64,000 nucleotides of DNA from Blautia parvula (GCF_020215665.1 NZ_CP084061.1:434001-498000), one strand, 5' to 3'; counted from the first letter of the stretch, positions 8,662 to 17,302 are shown. The notes: a model not told the origin generated them from the sequence alone. Numbers and translations: made by a program.

Positions 8662-9827
8662 GAGAATTTGTCACAGAGAAAGTAAAACAGATCAAGCCAT
8701 CCGGAATCCGGAAGTTTTTCGACATTGTGAGCGAAATGCCGGATGCCATCTCCCTGGGAGTGGGGGAGCCGGATTTTGACACTCCCTGGCATATCCGTGA
8801 GGAGGGAATCCGTTCCCTGAAGGCAGGGAAGACCTTTTACACCTCCAATGCGGGACTTATGCCTTTGAGACAGGAAATCAGCAGATACATAGAGGACAGA
8901 ATGCAGCTCACCTATGACCCGGCATCTGAGATCATGGTAACCGTGGGCGGAAGCGAGGCTATTGACATTGCATTTCGGACTGTTTTGGAACCGGGGGATG
9001 AGGTGATCATCCCTGAACCGGCGTTTGTGTCCTATGTGCCCTGTGTGCAGCTTGCAGGGGGCGTGCCGGTGACCATCCCTTTGAAGGCTGAGAATGCGTT
9101 TCGTCTGAAGCCCCGGGAGCTGGAGGCAGCCATTACGCCTAAGACGAAGGTGCTGCTTTTGTCCTATCCGAACAACCCCACAGGCGCCATTATGGAAAAA
9201 GAGGACTTGGAGGCTCTTCTGGGCATTATTGAGAAGCATGACCTGCTGGTGATCTCCGATGAGATTTACAGTGAGCTGACTTACAATTCCAGGCATGTGA
9301 GCATTGCCTCCCTTCCGGGAATGCGGAAGAGATGTGTGGTCATCAACGGATTTTCCAAATCCTATGCCATGACAGGCTGGAGACTTGGCTATGCCCTGGC
9401 ACCGAAGGAGATCATGGAGCAGATGGTGAAGCTTCATCAGTTTGCCATCATGTCCTCTCCCACCACAAGTCAGTACGCTGCGGTGAGCGCCCTGAAAAAC
9501 GGCAATTCCGACGTGATGGAAATGCGGCTGGCCTATGACCAGAGAAGACGTTTTCTGCTTCACGAGATGGAGCGGCTTCAGATTCCCTGCTTTGAACCGA
9601 GAGGCGCTTTCTACATATTCCCGGATATCTCGGAATTCGGCATGAGTTCGGAAGAATTCGCCACAGAGCTTCTCAGGGAGGAAAAGGTGGCTGTTGTTCC
9701 GGGCAGCGCGTTCGGGGACTGCGGTGAGGGATTTATCAGGATATCCTATGCCTATTCTATAGAAGAACTGAAAGCAGCCCTTGCCAGGATTGAGGCTTTT
9801 CTGAAAAAAATACGTCAAAATAAGTAG
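8658..9827 (+). CDS. Class I/II PLP-dependent aminotransferase
   Basis: The 389-residue enzyme is a fold-type I aminotransferase, close to the aspartate/aromatic group (PatA/AspC-like). The PLP-binding lysine is K234 in FSKSYAMTGWRLGY. Other signature parts are LGVGEPDFDTP (about 32-42), SYPNNPTGA (about 171-179) and SDEIYSEL (about 201-208). It would move an amino group between an amino acid and a 2-oxo acid in the cytoplasm. Coupling to an Lrp regulator and closeness to aspartokinase suggest amino acid metabolism, but the preferred substrate is not visible. Confidence 0.92.
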   Translation: MREFVTEKVKQIKPSGIRKFFDIVSEMPDAISLGVGEPDFDTPWHIREEGIRSLKAGKTFYTSNAGLMPLRQEISRYIEDRMQLTYDPASEIMVTVGGSEAIDIAFRTVLEPGDEVIIPEPAFVSYVPCVQLAGGVPVTIPLKAENAFRLKPRELEAAITPKTKVLLLSYPNNPTGAIMEKEDLEALLGIIEKHDLLVISDEIYSELTYNSRHVSIASLPGMRKRCVVINGFSKSYAMTGWRLGYALAPKEIMEQMVKLHQFAIMSSPTTSQYAAVSALKNGNSDVMEMRLAYDQRRRFLLHEMERLQIPCFEPRGAFYIFPDISEFGMSSEEFATELLREEKVAVVPGSAFGDCGEGFIRISYAYSIEELKAALARIEAFLKKIRQNK

Positions 9828-9834
9828 AAAATAC

Positions 9835-9863
9835 TGGACAATTGGCGAATCAGATTATATTAT
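9835..9863 (+). promoter_or_regulatory. Possible promoter of the aspartokinase gene
   Basis: TGGACA (9835-9840) and TATTAT (9858-9863) are separated by 17 bp in an AT-rich gap before the aspartokinase gene. Both hexamers deviate from consensus, so this is only a candidate. Confidence 0.35.
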
Positions 9864-9913
9864 AAGTTTTATACTTTAATTTATAAAAGAGTTACAGGGA
9901 GGATTTGAAAGAA

Positions 9914-11236
9914 ATGAGAAAAGTGGTAAAATTCGGCGGCAGTTCCCTTGCCAGCGCAGAACAGTTCCGGAAAGTCGGCGAGATCATCCGTGCGGATGAG
10001 AGCAGAAGATATGTTGTGCCCTCCGCACCGGGAAAGCGTTTTTCCGCTGACACGAAGGTCACGGATTTATTATATCAGTGCTACCAGGCAGCAGAGAAAG
10101 GGGGAGCGGAGTTTCAGGCTCTTCTTTCGGAGATCAAGAGCCGTTATCAGGAGATCATAGACGGCCTGGAGCTGTCCATTTCCCTGGAAGAGGATTTTGG
10201 CCTTATTGAAGAGAATTTCAAAAAACAGATCGGCGAGGAGTACGCAGCTTCCCGCGGCGAGTTCTTAAACGGAAAGGTCATGGCAGATTACCTGGGCTTT
10301 GAGTTTGTGGATGCTGCCCGCATCATCCGTTTTGACGGCGAGGGACAGTTTGACGCGGAGATGACCAACCGTCTCACCAGAGAGTGCCTGAAAAACATGG
10401 AGTATGTGGTAGTGCCGGGCTTTTACGGCGCTATGGAGGACGGCACGGTCAAGACTTTCTCAAGGGGCGGTTCTGACATTACCGGTTCCATTGTCTCCGG
10501 GGCGCTGGATGTGGACCTGTATGAGAACTGGACAGACGTATCAGGATTTCTCGTGACAGACCCCAGGATCATCAAGGAACCCAAAGTCATTGACACCATC
10601 ACCTACCGTGAGCTGCGCGAGCTGTCCTACATGGGCGCCACCGTGCTTCACGAGGAGGCAATCTTCCCTGTGCGAAAAGCCGGAATCCCCATCAATATCA
10701 GGAACACCAACGCGCCGGATGACGCGGGAACCATGATCGTGGAGGACACCTGCAAAAAGCCGGCTTACACCATCACCGGTATAGCGGGCAAAAAAGGTTT
10801 CTGTTCCCTCTTTATTGAAAAATCCCTGATGAACTCCGAGATCGGATTCGGCAGAAAAGTGCTGCAGGTTTTGGAAGAGCAGGGAATCTCGTTTGAACAT
10901 GTGCCTTCAGGTATTGACACCATGACTGTGTTTATCCATCAGGATGAGTTCGCGGAGAAAGAGCAGCAGGTGATCGCCGGCATTCACCGTATGGTAAATC
11001 CGGATTACATGGAGCTGGAGTCTGATCTGGCACTGATCGCGGTGGTTGGCCGCGGCATGCGTTCCAACAGAGGAACCGCAGCCAGAATCTTCGCTGCACT
11101 GGCACACGCCAATATCAATGTAAAAATGATCGACCAGGGCTCCAGTGAGCTGAATGTGATCATCGGCGTGAAGAATGAGGACTTTGAAGGGGCAGTGAAG
11201 GCGATCTACGACATTTTTGTGACAACACAGCTTTGA
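9914..11236 (+). CDS. Aspartate kinase
   Basis: Aspartokinase phosphorylates aspartate, the first step to lysine, threonine, methionine and diaminopimelate. The 440-residue protein starts with VVKFGGSSLAS, the nucleotide-binding signature, includes SRGGSDITG for aspartate binding at about residue 193, and ends in tandem ACT domains (about 300-440) that normally bind the feedback inhibitor. A TTG at 9905 would extend it by three codons, but it is only 2 bp from the CAGGGAGGA ribosome binding site (9895-9903), whereas the ATG at 9914 is well spaced. The isoform (lysine or threonine sensitive) cannot be told. Confidence 0.93.
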   Translation: MRKVVKFGGSSLASAEQFRKVGEIIRADESRRYVVPSAPGKRFSADTKVTDLLYQCYQAAEKGGAEFQALLSEIKSRYQEIIDGLELSISLEEDFGLIEENFKKQIGEEYAASRGEFLNGKVMADYLGFEFVDAARIIRFDGEGQFDAEMTNRLTRECLKNMEYVVVPGFYGAMEDGTVKTFSRGGSDITGSIVSGALDVDLYENWTDVSGFLVTDPRIIKEPKVIDTITYRELRELSYMGATVLHEEAIFPVRKAGIPINIRNTNAPDDAGTMIVEDTCKKPAYTITGIAGKKGFCSLFIEKSLMNSEIGFGRKVLQVLEEQGISFEHVPSGIDTMTVFIHQDEFAEKEQQVIAGIHRMVNPDYMELESDLALIAVVGRGMRSNRGTAARIFAALAHANINVKMIDQGSSELNVIIGVKNEDFEGAVKAIYDIFVTTQL

Positions 11237-11303
11237 GAATAGCCGTGCTTGGCGAAACTGCCGGGAAAAGGCTGAAATTGAGAAAAGAGGACATAAGAAC
11301 AAC

Positions 11304-12245
11304 ATGAAACTGGTTATCATTGAGCCGCTTGGCGTGGAGAAAGAAAAGCTTCTGGCAATTGCCGGGGAATATGTATCTGACCGGGTGGAAATTATATACT
11401 ATGACACAAAAGTTACGGATACAGCGACCCTGATCGAGAGGGGAAAGGATGCGGACATCATCGTGGTGTCCAACCTTCCCATGAACGGGGAGGTCATCCG
11501 CGGATGTGATAAGCTGAAACTTCTCTCCGTGGCATTTACAGGCGTGGACCATATTGACCTGTCCGCGTGCCGGGAAAAGGGTGTGACTGTATGCAACTGT
11601 GCCGGATATTCCACGGCAGCGGTTGCGGACCTGGTGTTCGGTATGGTGATCGCGCTGTACAGAAATCTGATTCCCTGCAACGATGTTGTGAGACAGGGAG
11701 GGACCAAGGACGGCCTTGTGGGCATGGAGCTGGAAGGCAAGAAATTCGGAGTGGTGGGCACCGGTGCCATCGGCATGCGCACGGCAAAGATCGCCCGGGC
11801 TTTCGGCTGTCAGGTCTTTGCTTTCAGCAGAACAGAGAAAGAACTGCCGGGAGTGGTCTATCTGCCTCTTGAAAAGCTTTTGGCATCCTGTGATATTATT
11901 TCACTCCATGTGCCATTGACAGAAGAGACCAGGGGACTGATCGGGAAAGAGGAGCTGGCGCTCATGAAAAAGAGCGCGATACTCATCAATACAGCCAGAG
12001 GTCCGGTGGTGGACAGCACTGCCCTTGCCAATGCCCTTCAGACAGGGCAGATCGCAGGTGCCGCTGTGGATGTTTTTGAGACAGAGCCTCCGGTGGCGTC
12101 TGACCATCCTCTTTTGCAGGTGAAAAACCTCATCGCCACCCCGCATGTGGCATTTGCCACAAAAGAGGCTATGGTGAAGCGCGCACACACGGTTTTTGGC
12201 AATGTAAAAGCCTGGGAGGCGGGAACCCCCCAGAATGTCATATAG
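11304..12245 (+). CDS. D-isomer 2-hydroxyacid dehydrogenase
   Basis: This 313-residue NAD-dependent oxidoreductase has the 2-hydroxyacid dehydrogenase fold. The nucleotide-binding glycine motif VGTGAIG lies at 151-157 and the catalytic Arg/Glu/His triad is visible as R232 (NTARGPVVD), E261 (FETEPP) and H281 (TPHVAF). Members include phosphoglycerate, glycerate, lactate and hydroxypyruvate dehydrogenases; this one is shorter than SerA and lacks an ACT tail, so a glycerate/lactate-type enzyme or erythronate-type enzyme is more likely than serine synthesis. It follows aspartokinase after 67 bp. Confidence 0.88.
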   Translation: MKLVIIEPLGVEKEKLLAIAGEYVSDRVEIIYYDTKVTDTATLIERGKDADIIVVSNLPMNGEVIRGCDKLKLLSVAFTGVDHIDLSACREKGVTVCNCAGYSTAAVADLVFGMVIALYRNLIPCNDVVRQGGTKDGLVGMELEGKKFGVVGTGAIGMRTAKIARAFGCQVFAFSRTEKELPGVVYLPLEKLLASCDIISLHVPLTEETRGLIGKEELALMKKSAILINTARGPVVDSTALANALQTGQIAGAAVDVFETEPPVASDHPLLQVKNLIATPHVAFATKEAMVKRAHTVFGNVKAWEAGTPQNVI

Positions 12246-12269
12246 AAGCTGACAGCAGGAGGAAGCAAA

Positions 12270-12740
12270 ATGAACAAATATATGAACATGAATAACAGGA
12301 ACAAGAAGAACGGGATGCTGAAGTGGGTTGGACTTGTGGAGCTGATCATGGGTGCTATGAACCTGTCAAACGGTCTGCTGTCCATGTATGTCCTGTTTTC
12401 CAAGGGCCAGGAAGTACTGGATGAGATAGAGAAGACCAATCATATTACAGTGACCATGCAGGAGATGACCATTTCCGTTTTGGTCACTGTGGTGCTGGGA
12501 GCCGCCATGCTGGCTGCAGGCCTCATTGCCATGATGTTCAACGGCATCAAGGGAAAAGAGAAGCTGCCGTTTATCATGGGCATTATCCTTCTTGCGTGTA
12601 TTCTGATATCGAATATCATCAATATTGTGATGCTGAGAAGCTCTTTCAGTCTTTCCTTTATCTTATGGGTAGTGATCCACGGGCTGTATCTGTACGGCGC
12701 TTACCGCAATAAGCAGAATATAGAGGCTGAGAATTTGTAG
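12270..12740 (+). CDS. Small integral membrane protein, unknown function
   Basis: The 156-residue product has four hydrophobic stretches (about 19-44, 65-90, 97-119 and 124-146) and short polar ends rich in Asn and Lys. Ribosome binding site CAGGAGGA at 12256-12263. It sits 24 bp after the dehydrogenase gene and 16 bp before a thioesterase gene in the same direction. I do not recognise a family. Confidence 0.75.
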   Translation: MNKYMNMNNRNKKNGMLKWVGLVELIMGAMNLSNGLLSMYVLFSKGQEVLDEIEKTNHITVTMQEMTISVLVTVVLGAAMLAAGLIAMMFNGIKGKEKLPFIMGIILLACILISNIINIVMLRSSFSLSFILWVVIHGLYLYGAYRNKQNIEAENL

Positions 12741-12756
12741 AAGAGAGTGGGCAAAT

Positions 12757-13167
12757 ATGGAAGTTTACAGACATAAGACCCAGTATTATGAGACAGACCA
12801 GATGGGAATCGTACATCACTCCAATTATATCCGCTGGTTTGAGGAGGCGAGGACAGATTTCCTTGAGAAGCTGGGGATGGGATATGACAGGATGGAGGCA
12901 GAGGGAATCATAAGCCCGGTGCTCTCCGTGTCCTGTGAGTACAGGACTATGACGCATTTCGGAGAGACTGTGGCGATTGCCGTGGCGCTGACAAAATATA
13001 ACGGTATCCGGCTGGAGCTGGCATATACGGTCAGCAGTGCGGACACCGGGGAGGTTCGGGCAGTGGGAAGCTCAAAGCACTGTTTTCTTGACAGGGACGG
13101 TAATATCCTTTCTCTGAAGAAAAGGAGTCCGGGGTATCATAAAATGCTGGAAGAGTGTGTGAAATAG
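12757..13167 (+). CDS. Acyl-CoA thioesterase, YbgC/FadM-like (4HBT hotdog fold)
   Basis: The 136-residue protein is one hotdog domain. The YbgC-type active site is at the start, YYETDQMGIVHHSNYIRWFE (residues 10-29), with D14 as the catalytic acid. Members hydrolyse acyl-CoA or acyl-ACP thioesters in the cytoplasm. Chain-length preference is not visible. Confidence 0.9.
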   Translation: MEVYRHKTQYYETDQMGIVHHSNYIRWFEEARTDFLEKLGMGYDRMEAEGIISPVLSVSCEYRTMTHFGETVAIAVALTKYNGIRLELAYTVSSADTGEVRAVGSSKHCFLDRDGNILSLKKRSPGYHKMLEECVK

Positions 13168-13192
13168 AATGTCGGGGTTTCTTTGACCGGAC

Positions 13193-13371
13193 GTCACCCG
13201 GCCCCTGGCTTCTCTCACGCAAACACCCGCAACGCTCGGCCGAGCTAACCGTTAACTGCAACTAAGACGTTCGGGAAAGCCCTCACGCCTAAGTTTCCGT
13301 AAACGGTGGATCTCGTCCTCCCTAAGTGCGCGGGCAAATGTTTACGTGAGAGAAGCCAGGGGCCGGGTGCC
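13193..13371 (+). repeat. Structured dispersed repeat, copy 1
   Basis: A 179-bp element closed by a 33-bp terminal stem: 13193-13225 pairs with 13339-13371 (31 of 33 positions). Inside lie CCCGC/GCGGG pairing next to the terminal stem, a GCT-N6-AGC hairpin, an arm ACCGTT/AACGGT capped by a hairpin CGT-TC-GGG-AAAG-CCC-TC-ACG, and a third arm near 13311-13327. Copies 2 (13528-13706, opposite strand) and 3 (27661-27840) share the core almost letter for letter but have different stem sequences that still pair. No protein frame is conserved. I read it as a structured RNA gene or folded-DNA repeat of unknown family. Confidence 0.85.
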
Positions 13372-13527
13372 TGTTGGTTGGAAAGCGGGAGGTATCAGGT
13401 TTGCAGACGAAATGTTTTCTCCGGTGCGGAAGTGTATTACACCGGTAATTGGTGTCTATATATTTATTTATGTTAGAAATACTCCGCCTGTGAAATTTAT
13501 TTTGAGAACTTTCGTTTCCAGTACACA
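13372..13527. other. Spacer between inverted repeat copies
   Basis: These 156 bp separate the two inverted copies. They contain an imperfect hairpin (CCGGTG pairing with CACCGG near 13431-13445) and an AT-rich stretch. The last bases match the 3' flank of copy 3 in reverse (TGACTGTGTACTGGA), so that flank belongs to the element. No gene is apparent. Confidence 0.5.
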
Positions 13528-13706
13528 GTCATGGGGGCATGGGAATCTCTCAGGCAGGCATTTGCCCGCGCTTTTAGCGATGGCGAGATCCACCGTTTAC
13601 GGAAACTTAGGCGTGAGGGCTTTCCCGAACGTCTTAGTTGCAGTTAACGGTTAGCTTGACAGAGCGTTGCGGGTGTCTGCCTGAGAGATTCCCATGCCCC
13701 CATGAC
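13528..13706 (-). repeat. Structured dispersed repeat, copy 2 (inverted)
   Basis: Read on the minus strand, this 179-bp copy has the same core as copy 1, with about 73 consecutive identical bases in the middle, but the distal half of the terminal stem is different (TGGGGGCATGGGAAT instead of CCCGGCCCCTGGCTT). Its other arm has changed to match, so 32 of 33 positions still pair. The 5' flank AGCGGACGTCA and 3' flank TGACTGTGTACTGGA are shared with copy 3. Confidence 0.85.
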
Positions 13707-13752
13707 GTCCGCTTAAGCCAAAAAAGCCACAAAATAAAATTTCCGTTTCCTC

Positions 13753-13781
13753 TTGACAAGGGGGCGGAATTTTTTTATACT
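13753..13781 (+). promoter_or_regulatory. Strong promoter of the GntR/ABC operon
   Basis: TTGACA at 13753-13758 and TATACT at 13776-13781 are separated by exactly 17 bp, near sigma-A consensus, 71 bp before the GntR start codon. Confidence 0.88.
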
Positions 13782-13784
13782 GTA

Positions 13785-13809
13785 AGTGTACTAAGACACA
13801 TAGTACACT
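13785..13809. promoter_or_regulatory. Palindromic operator, probably for the adjacent GntR regulator
   Basis: AGTGTACTA (13785-13793) and TAGTACACT (13801-13809) form a perfect 9-bp inverted repeat with a 7-bp centre, just after the -10 box. This position and architecture fit self-repression by the YtrA-type regulator encoded next. Confidence 0.75.
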
Positions 13810-13851
13810 AGATACACATAAATCGGACCAATAAAGAAAAGAGGAAACTCT

Positions 13852-14226
13852 ATGATTGTGATTGATTACCAGAACCGAAAACCGATTTACGAACAAATTG
13901 TAGAGCGCTTTCAGATGCTGATCGTAAGAGGCGTGCTGGAACCGGACTCTCAGATGCCTTCTGTCCGTTCTCTGGCAACGGAGCTGTCCATCAACCCCAA
14001 TACCATTCAGAAAGCATATACGATCCTGGAGCAGCAGGGATATATCTACCCCGTTAAGGGAAGGGGAAATTTTGTGTCCGGCAGCAGGAATCTTGTGGAA
14101 CAGAAGAAGGATAACTTTTTCCAGAAGCTGAGGATCGTCATTCGGGAAGGGATTGAGCTGGGCGTTACAAAAGAGGAGTGTGTGAGCCGGACTGCGGCGC
14201 TGTACGAGGAGGTTAGCCATGATTAA
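13852..14226 (+). CDS. GntR-family (YtrA subfamily) transcriptional regulator
   Basis: The 124-residue protein has an N-terminal winged helix (residues 1-75) with the GntR pattern PIYEQIVERFQ, MPSVRSLATELSINPNTIQKAY and GYIYPVKGRGNFV. The short C-terminal part of about 50 residues is the YtrA type, which lacks a large ligand domain and usually governs ABC transporters. The gene is the first of an operon with an ABC ATPase and permease, and a 9-bp palindrome sits over the transcription start. It probably represses the operon until an antibiotic or cell-envelope signal appears. Confidence 0.92.
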   Translation: MIVIDYQNRKPIYEQIVERFQMLIVRGVLEPDSQMPSVRSLATELSINPNTIQKAYTILEQQGYIYPVKGRGNFVSGSRNLVEQKKDNFFQKLRIVIREGIELGVTKEECVSRTAALYEEVSHD

Positions 14227-15121
14227 AGCAGAACATCTGTCTAAAGCCTTTGGGGAGATCAAGGCAGTGGACAACATCGACATTGAGATTCCGGATAACA
14301 GCATATTTGGTCTGGCAGGAACAAACGGTGCAGGTAAGAGTACCTTTCTGCGTCTTTTGTCCGGTGTTCTGAAACCGGATCAGGGGAGTGTTAAAATAGA
14401 CGGAAAGCCTGTCTTTGAACAGGAGGAGATAAAGCAGGAGATTTTCTTTCTGCCGGACAGTGCGTATTTTATTCCGAATGCCACAGGAAGATCCATGGCT
14501 GACTGGTATGCTGTTTACTATCCGAAATTTGACAGGAAACGGTTTGACGAGCTGGCAAAAAGGCTGGATCTGGACACCGGAAGAAAGATACATACCCTTT
14601 CCAAGGGAATGAAGCGCCAGGTATCCATGCTTCTGGGCGTCTGCGCGGGCACAAAGTATCTTTTCTGTGATGAAACCTTTGACGGTCTGGACCCGGTGAT
14701 GCGGCAGGCAGCCAAGAGTATACTGGCCTATGAAGTGACAGAGCGGGAGTTTACCCCTGTGATCGCCTCCCACAACTTAAGGGAACTGGAGGATATCTGT
14801 GACCATGTGGGACTTCTACACAAAGGCGGCGTCCTTTTGTCAAGAGAGGTGGAGGATATGAAGCTTCACATTCATAAAATCCAGTGTGTCATCCAGAATC
14901 CTGTGCTGGAGGAAGAACTTTTAAGGGAACTGGAAGTGGTGCAGCATGAGAAGCGGCTGTCCCTCATGACCATGGTTGTCCGCGGGGAGAAGGACAAGAT
15001 CATGGAAATCGTGGAGAGCAAGTTCCCGGTATTTGCGGAGATGATTCCGCTGACCCTGGAAGAAATCTTTATCAGTGAAACGGAGGTAGCGGGATATGAC
15101 ATCAAAGATCTCTTTTACTAA
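14219..15121 (+). CDS. ABC transporter ATP-binding protein
   Basis: The 300-residue ATPase has Walker A GTNGAGKST near residues 39-47 and switch histidine region VIASHNLRELE. The signature is LSKGM (about 126-130) rather than LSGGQ, as is common in exporter-type ATPases tied to YtrA regulators. Its start overlaps the regulator gene by 8 bp and its end overlaps the permease gene by 26 bp, so all three are one translationally linked unit. The transported molecule is unknown; antimicrobial peptide or lipid-targeting drug resistance is the usual theme for this type. Confidence 0.92.
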   Translation: MIKAEHLSKAFGEIKAVDNIDIEIPDNSIFGLAGTNGAGKSTFLRLLSGVLKPDQGSVKIDGKPVFEQEEIKQEIFFLPDSAYFIPNATGRSMADWYAVYYPKFDRKRFDELAKRLDLDTGRKIHTLSKGMKRQVSMLLGVCAGTKYLFCDETFDGLDPVMRQAAKSILAYEVTEREFTPVIASHNLRELEDICDHVGLLHKGGVLLSREVEDMKLHIHKIQCVIQNPVLEEELLRELEVVQHEKRLSLMTMVVRGEKDKIMEIVESKFPVFAEMIPLTLEEIFISETEVAGYDIKDLFY

Positions 15122-17237
15122 GATGGTGATGCAGAATGTGAAGGAAAGAGGCGCATGGCTTCTTGTCACATTTCTTGTACTGCTGATGACACTTCCGGTC
15201 CAGATTATGATGCGTCTGGACAATGTGGCTGCCCTGGGGCTGAAACCGAAAGAGATGGAAAAACAAGCGGCGGATGTATTTCTGAACACCACAGGGTTTG
15301 ACAATGTGTTTCTGCTGTTTTTTGTGGTGATTGCTGCGTTCTGTCTGGGAATGACAGGATATCATTATCTGTACTCCAGGGAGAAGACGGATTTTTACCA
15401 CAGTCTTCCTCTGAAAAGGGAACGGATATTCTTTGTGCCTTATGTGAGCGGGATTCTGATCTTTGCCGTACCGTATCTTATCAACCTGCTTCTGGCACTG
15501 CTGGCCGGAGCGGTTAAGGGAACCTTTCCCGCACACGCCGTTTCACTGGCACTGGGGGCGTTTCTGACCCATATGGTATTCTTTCTGGTATTTTATCATG
15601 TGGCCATACTGGCTGTGACGCTTACCGGAAACCTGTTTACCGGGGCTATGGCATATGCTGCTTTTTTAAGCTATGGATTTATCATAAAAGAAGTTTTTAT
15701 AAGCATGTCCGAACGGTTTTTCCAGACTGTGGTGCCCACCATGCTGTATGGCGGAAGCTTCAGTTTTATGAGGATTTCCTTCCATGGAGGCGGGTGGACC
15801 TTCTCACCGCTTTATGCCTATTATATGGCTGCTTTAGAGGCGGTAAAGGCAGTGAGAGTGACAGAGAGAAAAACCCCGTGGGTATGGTGCGGGATCGGCG
15901 CGGTCCTTGCACTTGTGATTCTGCTGCTCTGTATCCTGGTGTACCGCCTGCGGCCGTCAGAGAGCCATAACAAGGCCATCGCTTTTAAGAAACTGGAGCC
16001 GGTCATTAAGATTGCGGTGGTATTTCCGTTTTCCATTCTGTTTGCCATTGGCGTCAGCTCCGGAATCGGGACACATGTATTTATCTGGTTTGTTATGATC
16101 CTCGTGTTTTCGGCGTGGGTACTGTCCACTGCCATGGATTTTCTGTACCGCATGGATATCAAAGAAAGCCTGCGCCCCCGCCTTTCCACGGGCGTGGTGC
16201 TGGGAATGCTGGCAGTTATAACTGTCATCTACCGCTTTGACGTCCTGGGGATGGACACGTATCTTCCGAAAGAGAACAAGATAGAGTATATGTCTGTCTA
16301 CATTGAGAAAATAAACGGTCTGTACAGCTATCCCTACAATTCCGTGTATTACCAGGGAAGCAGCCGGATGAAATCCTATCTTGACAACACGAAATTCGAG
16401 GATTTTGAAAGTATTTACGATCTGGCGAAAATGGGTGTGGAAGTCCAGGAAAAAGACGGCGGTTTTCCGAAGGTGCAGGACGGAGAGAGCGTACTCTACT
16501 ACTGTGTGAAATATCACTTAAAATCAGGAAGAGACGTCTACCGGTATTATGAGATCAAGCAGGATGAGCAGGCGGTCTCCCTGATGGGTAAAATTTATGA
16601 CAGCTGGGAATACAAAGAGCAGACTCTTCCTGTGGAATTTATAGATGAGGACAAGATCACAGAGATATCTCTCAAGGACATATACTCTTCCAACCGTCAG
16701 GTCACAACCTCTGCAGAAATGATGAAGAATATATTTAAGACCTACAAAAGTGAATGGGAGAGCTTAAGCTTTGAGGACAGCACGAAACAGCAGGTGGTGG
16801 GCTTTTTGTACGTGGAAAGTCTGACAGGGGAAACAAACGAAAAATATGAATATGGAACCGTGGTCTATGATGACACCCAGACCCAGACACTTCCTCTGTA
16901 TGAAGGATTTGTAAACACAAGAAAGCTTTTAGAGGAGGCAGGGTGCACGGTCTATACCGCCAAAGATCTGGACAAGATAGAAAAAATCGTACTGGTTTCA
17001 GCGGATAACTACGGAAAAGAGGAGGAATACACCTTCTCAGACCGGAAGGATATAAAAGAAATTCTGGAAAATTCTCTTTTTGACCAGTACAGCAATCCGG
17101 CCCTTGACAACTATCCGGATTATACAAAGGGTGTGCGCATTTACTGGAAGGATGGCCAGGGCGAGACAAAAGAGGGGATTTTCCTCAGCAATAACCCGCC
17201 TTCCTGTGTGAAAAAAGTTTTAAAAACCGAAGATTGA
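15096..17237 (+). CDS. ABC transporter permease with large C-terminal extracytoplasmic part
   Basis: The 713-residue protein has about eight hydrophobic segments in its first 400 residues, including one cluster at 24-44 and 68-90 and another at 265-290, 308-345 and 365-385. A soluble region from about 390 to 713 follows, rich in charged residues and aromatic strands. This resembles permeases whose tail carries a DUF6449-like domain next to YtrA-type regulators, but I assign that domain only tentatively. It starts within the ATPase gene behind GGAGG. A hairpin ends the operon at 17267. Confidence 0.85.
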   Translation: MTSKISFTKMVMQNVKERGAWLLVTFLVLLMTLPVQIMMRLDNVAALGLKPKEMEKQAADVFLNTTGFDNVFLLFFVVIAAFCLGMTGYHYLYSREKTDFYHSLPLKRERIFFVPYVSGILIFAVPYLINLLLALLAGAVKGTFPAHAVSLALGAFLTHMVFFLVFYHVAILAVTLTGNLFTGAMAYAAFLSYGFIIKEVFISMSERFFQTVVPTMLYGGSFSFMRISFHGGGWTFSPLYAYYMAALEAVKAVRVTERKTPWVWCGIGAVLALVILLLCILVYRLRPSESHNKAIAFKKLEPVIKIAVVFPFSILFAIGVSSGIGTHVFIWFVMILVFSAWVLSTAMDFLYRMDIKESLRPRLSTGVVLGMLAVITVIYRFDVLGMDTYLPKENKIEYMSVYIEKINGLYSYPYNSVYYQGSSRMKSYLDNTKFEDFESIYDLAKMGVEVQEKDGGFPKVQDGESVLYYCVKYHLKSGRDVYRYYEIKQDEQAVSLMGKIYDSWEYKEQTLPVEFIDEDKITEISLKDIYSSNRQVTTSAEMMKNIFKTYKSEWESLSFEDSTKQQVVGFLYVESLTGETNEKYEYGTVVYDDTQTQTLPLYEGFVNTRKLLEEAGCTVYTAKDLDKIEKIVLVSADNYGKEEEYTFSDRKDIKEILENSLFDQYSNPALDNYPDYTKGVRIYWKDGQGETKEGIFLSNNPPSCVKKVLKTED

Positions 17238-17266
17238 CGAACCGTCTGAGATATATAAAAACAGGG

Positions 17267-17296
17267 GCTGCCGCATGCATGTGCGGCAGCTCTTTG
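17267..17296 (+). terminator. Terminator of the GntR/ABC operon
   Basis: GCTGCCGCA (17267-17275) pairs perfectly with TGCGGCAGC (17282-17290). The T-run after it is short (TCTTTG), so it may be a moderate terminator. Confidence 0.7.
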
Positions 17297-17302
17297 TCGT
17301 GG

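Noticed and set aside
13193-13371. Ordinary MITE with terminal inverted repeats
   Set aside because: Terminal sequences differ between copies while pairing is kept; a MITE would keep its terminal sequence. Not fully excluded.
13193-13706. CRISPR array or rRNA fragment
   Set aside because: Only two long inverted copies here with no short repeats or spacers, and no rRNA-like conserved text.
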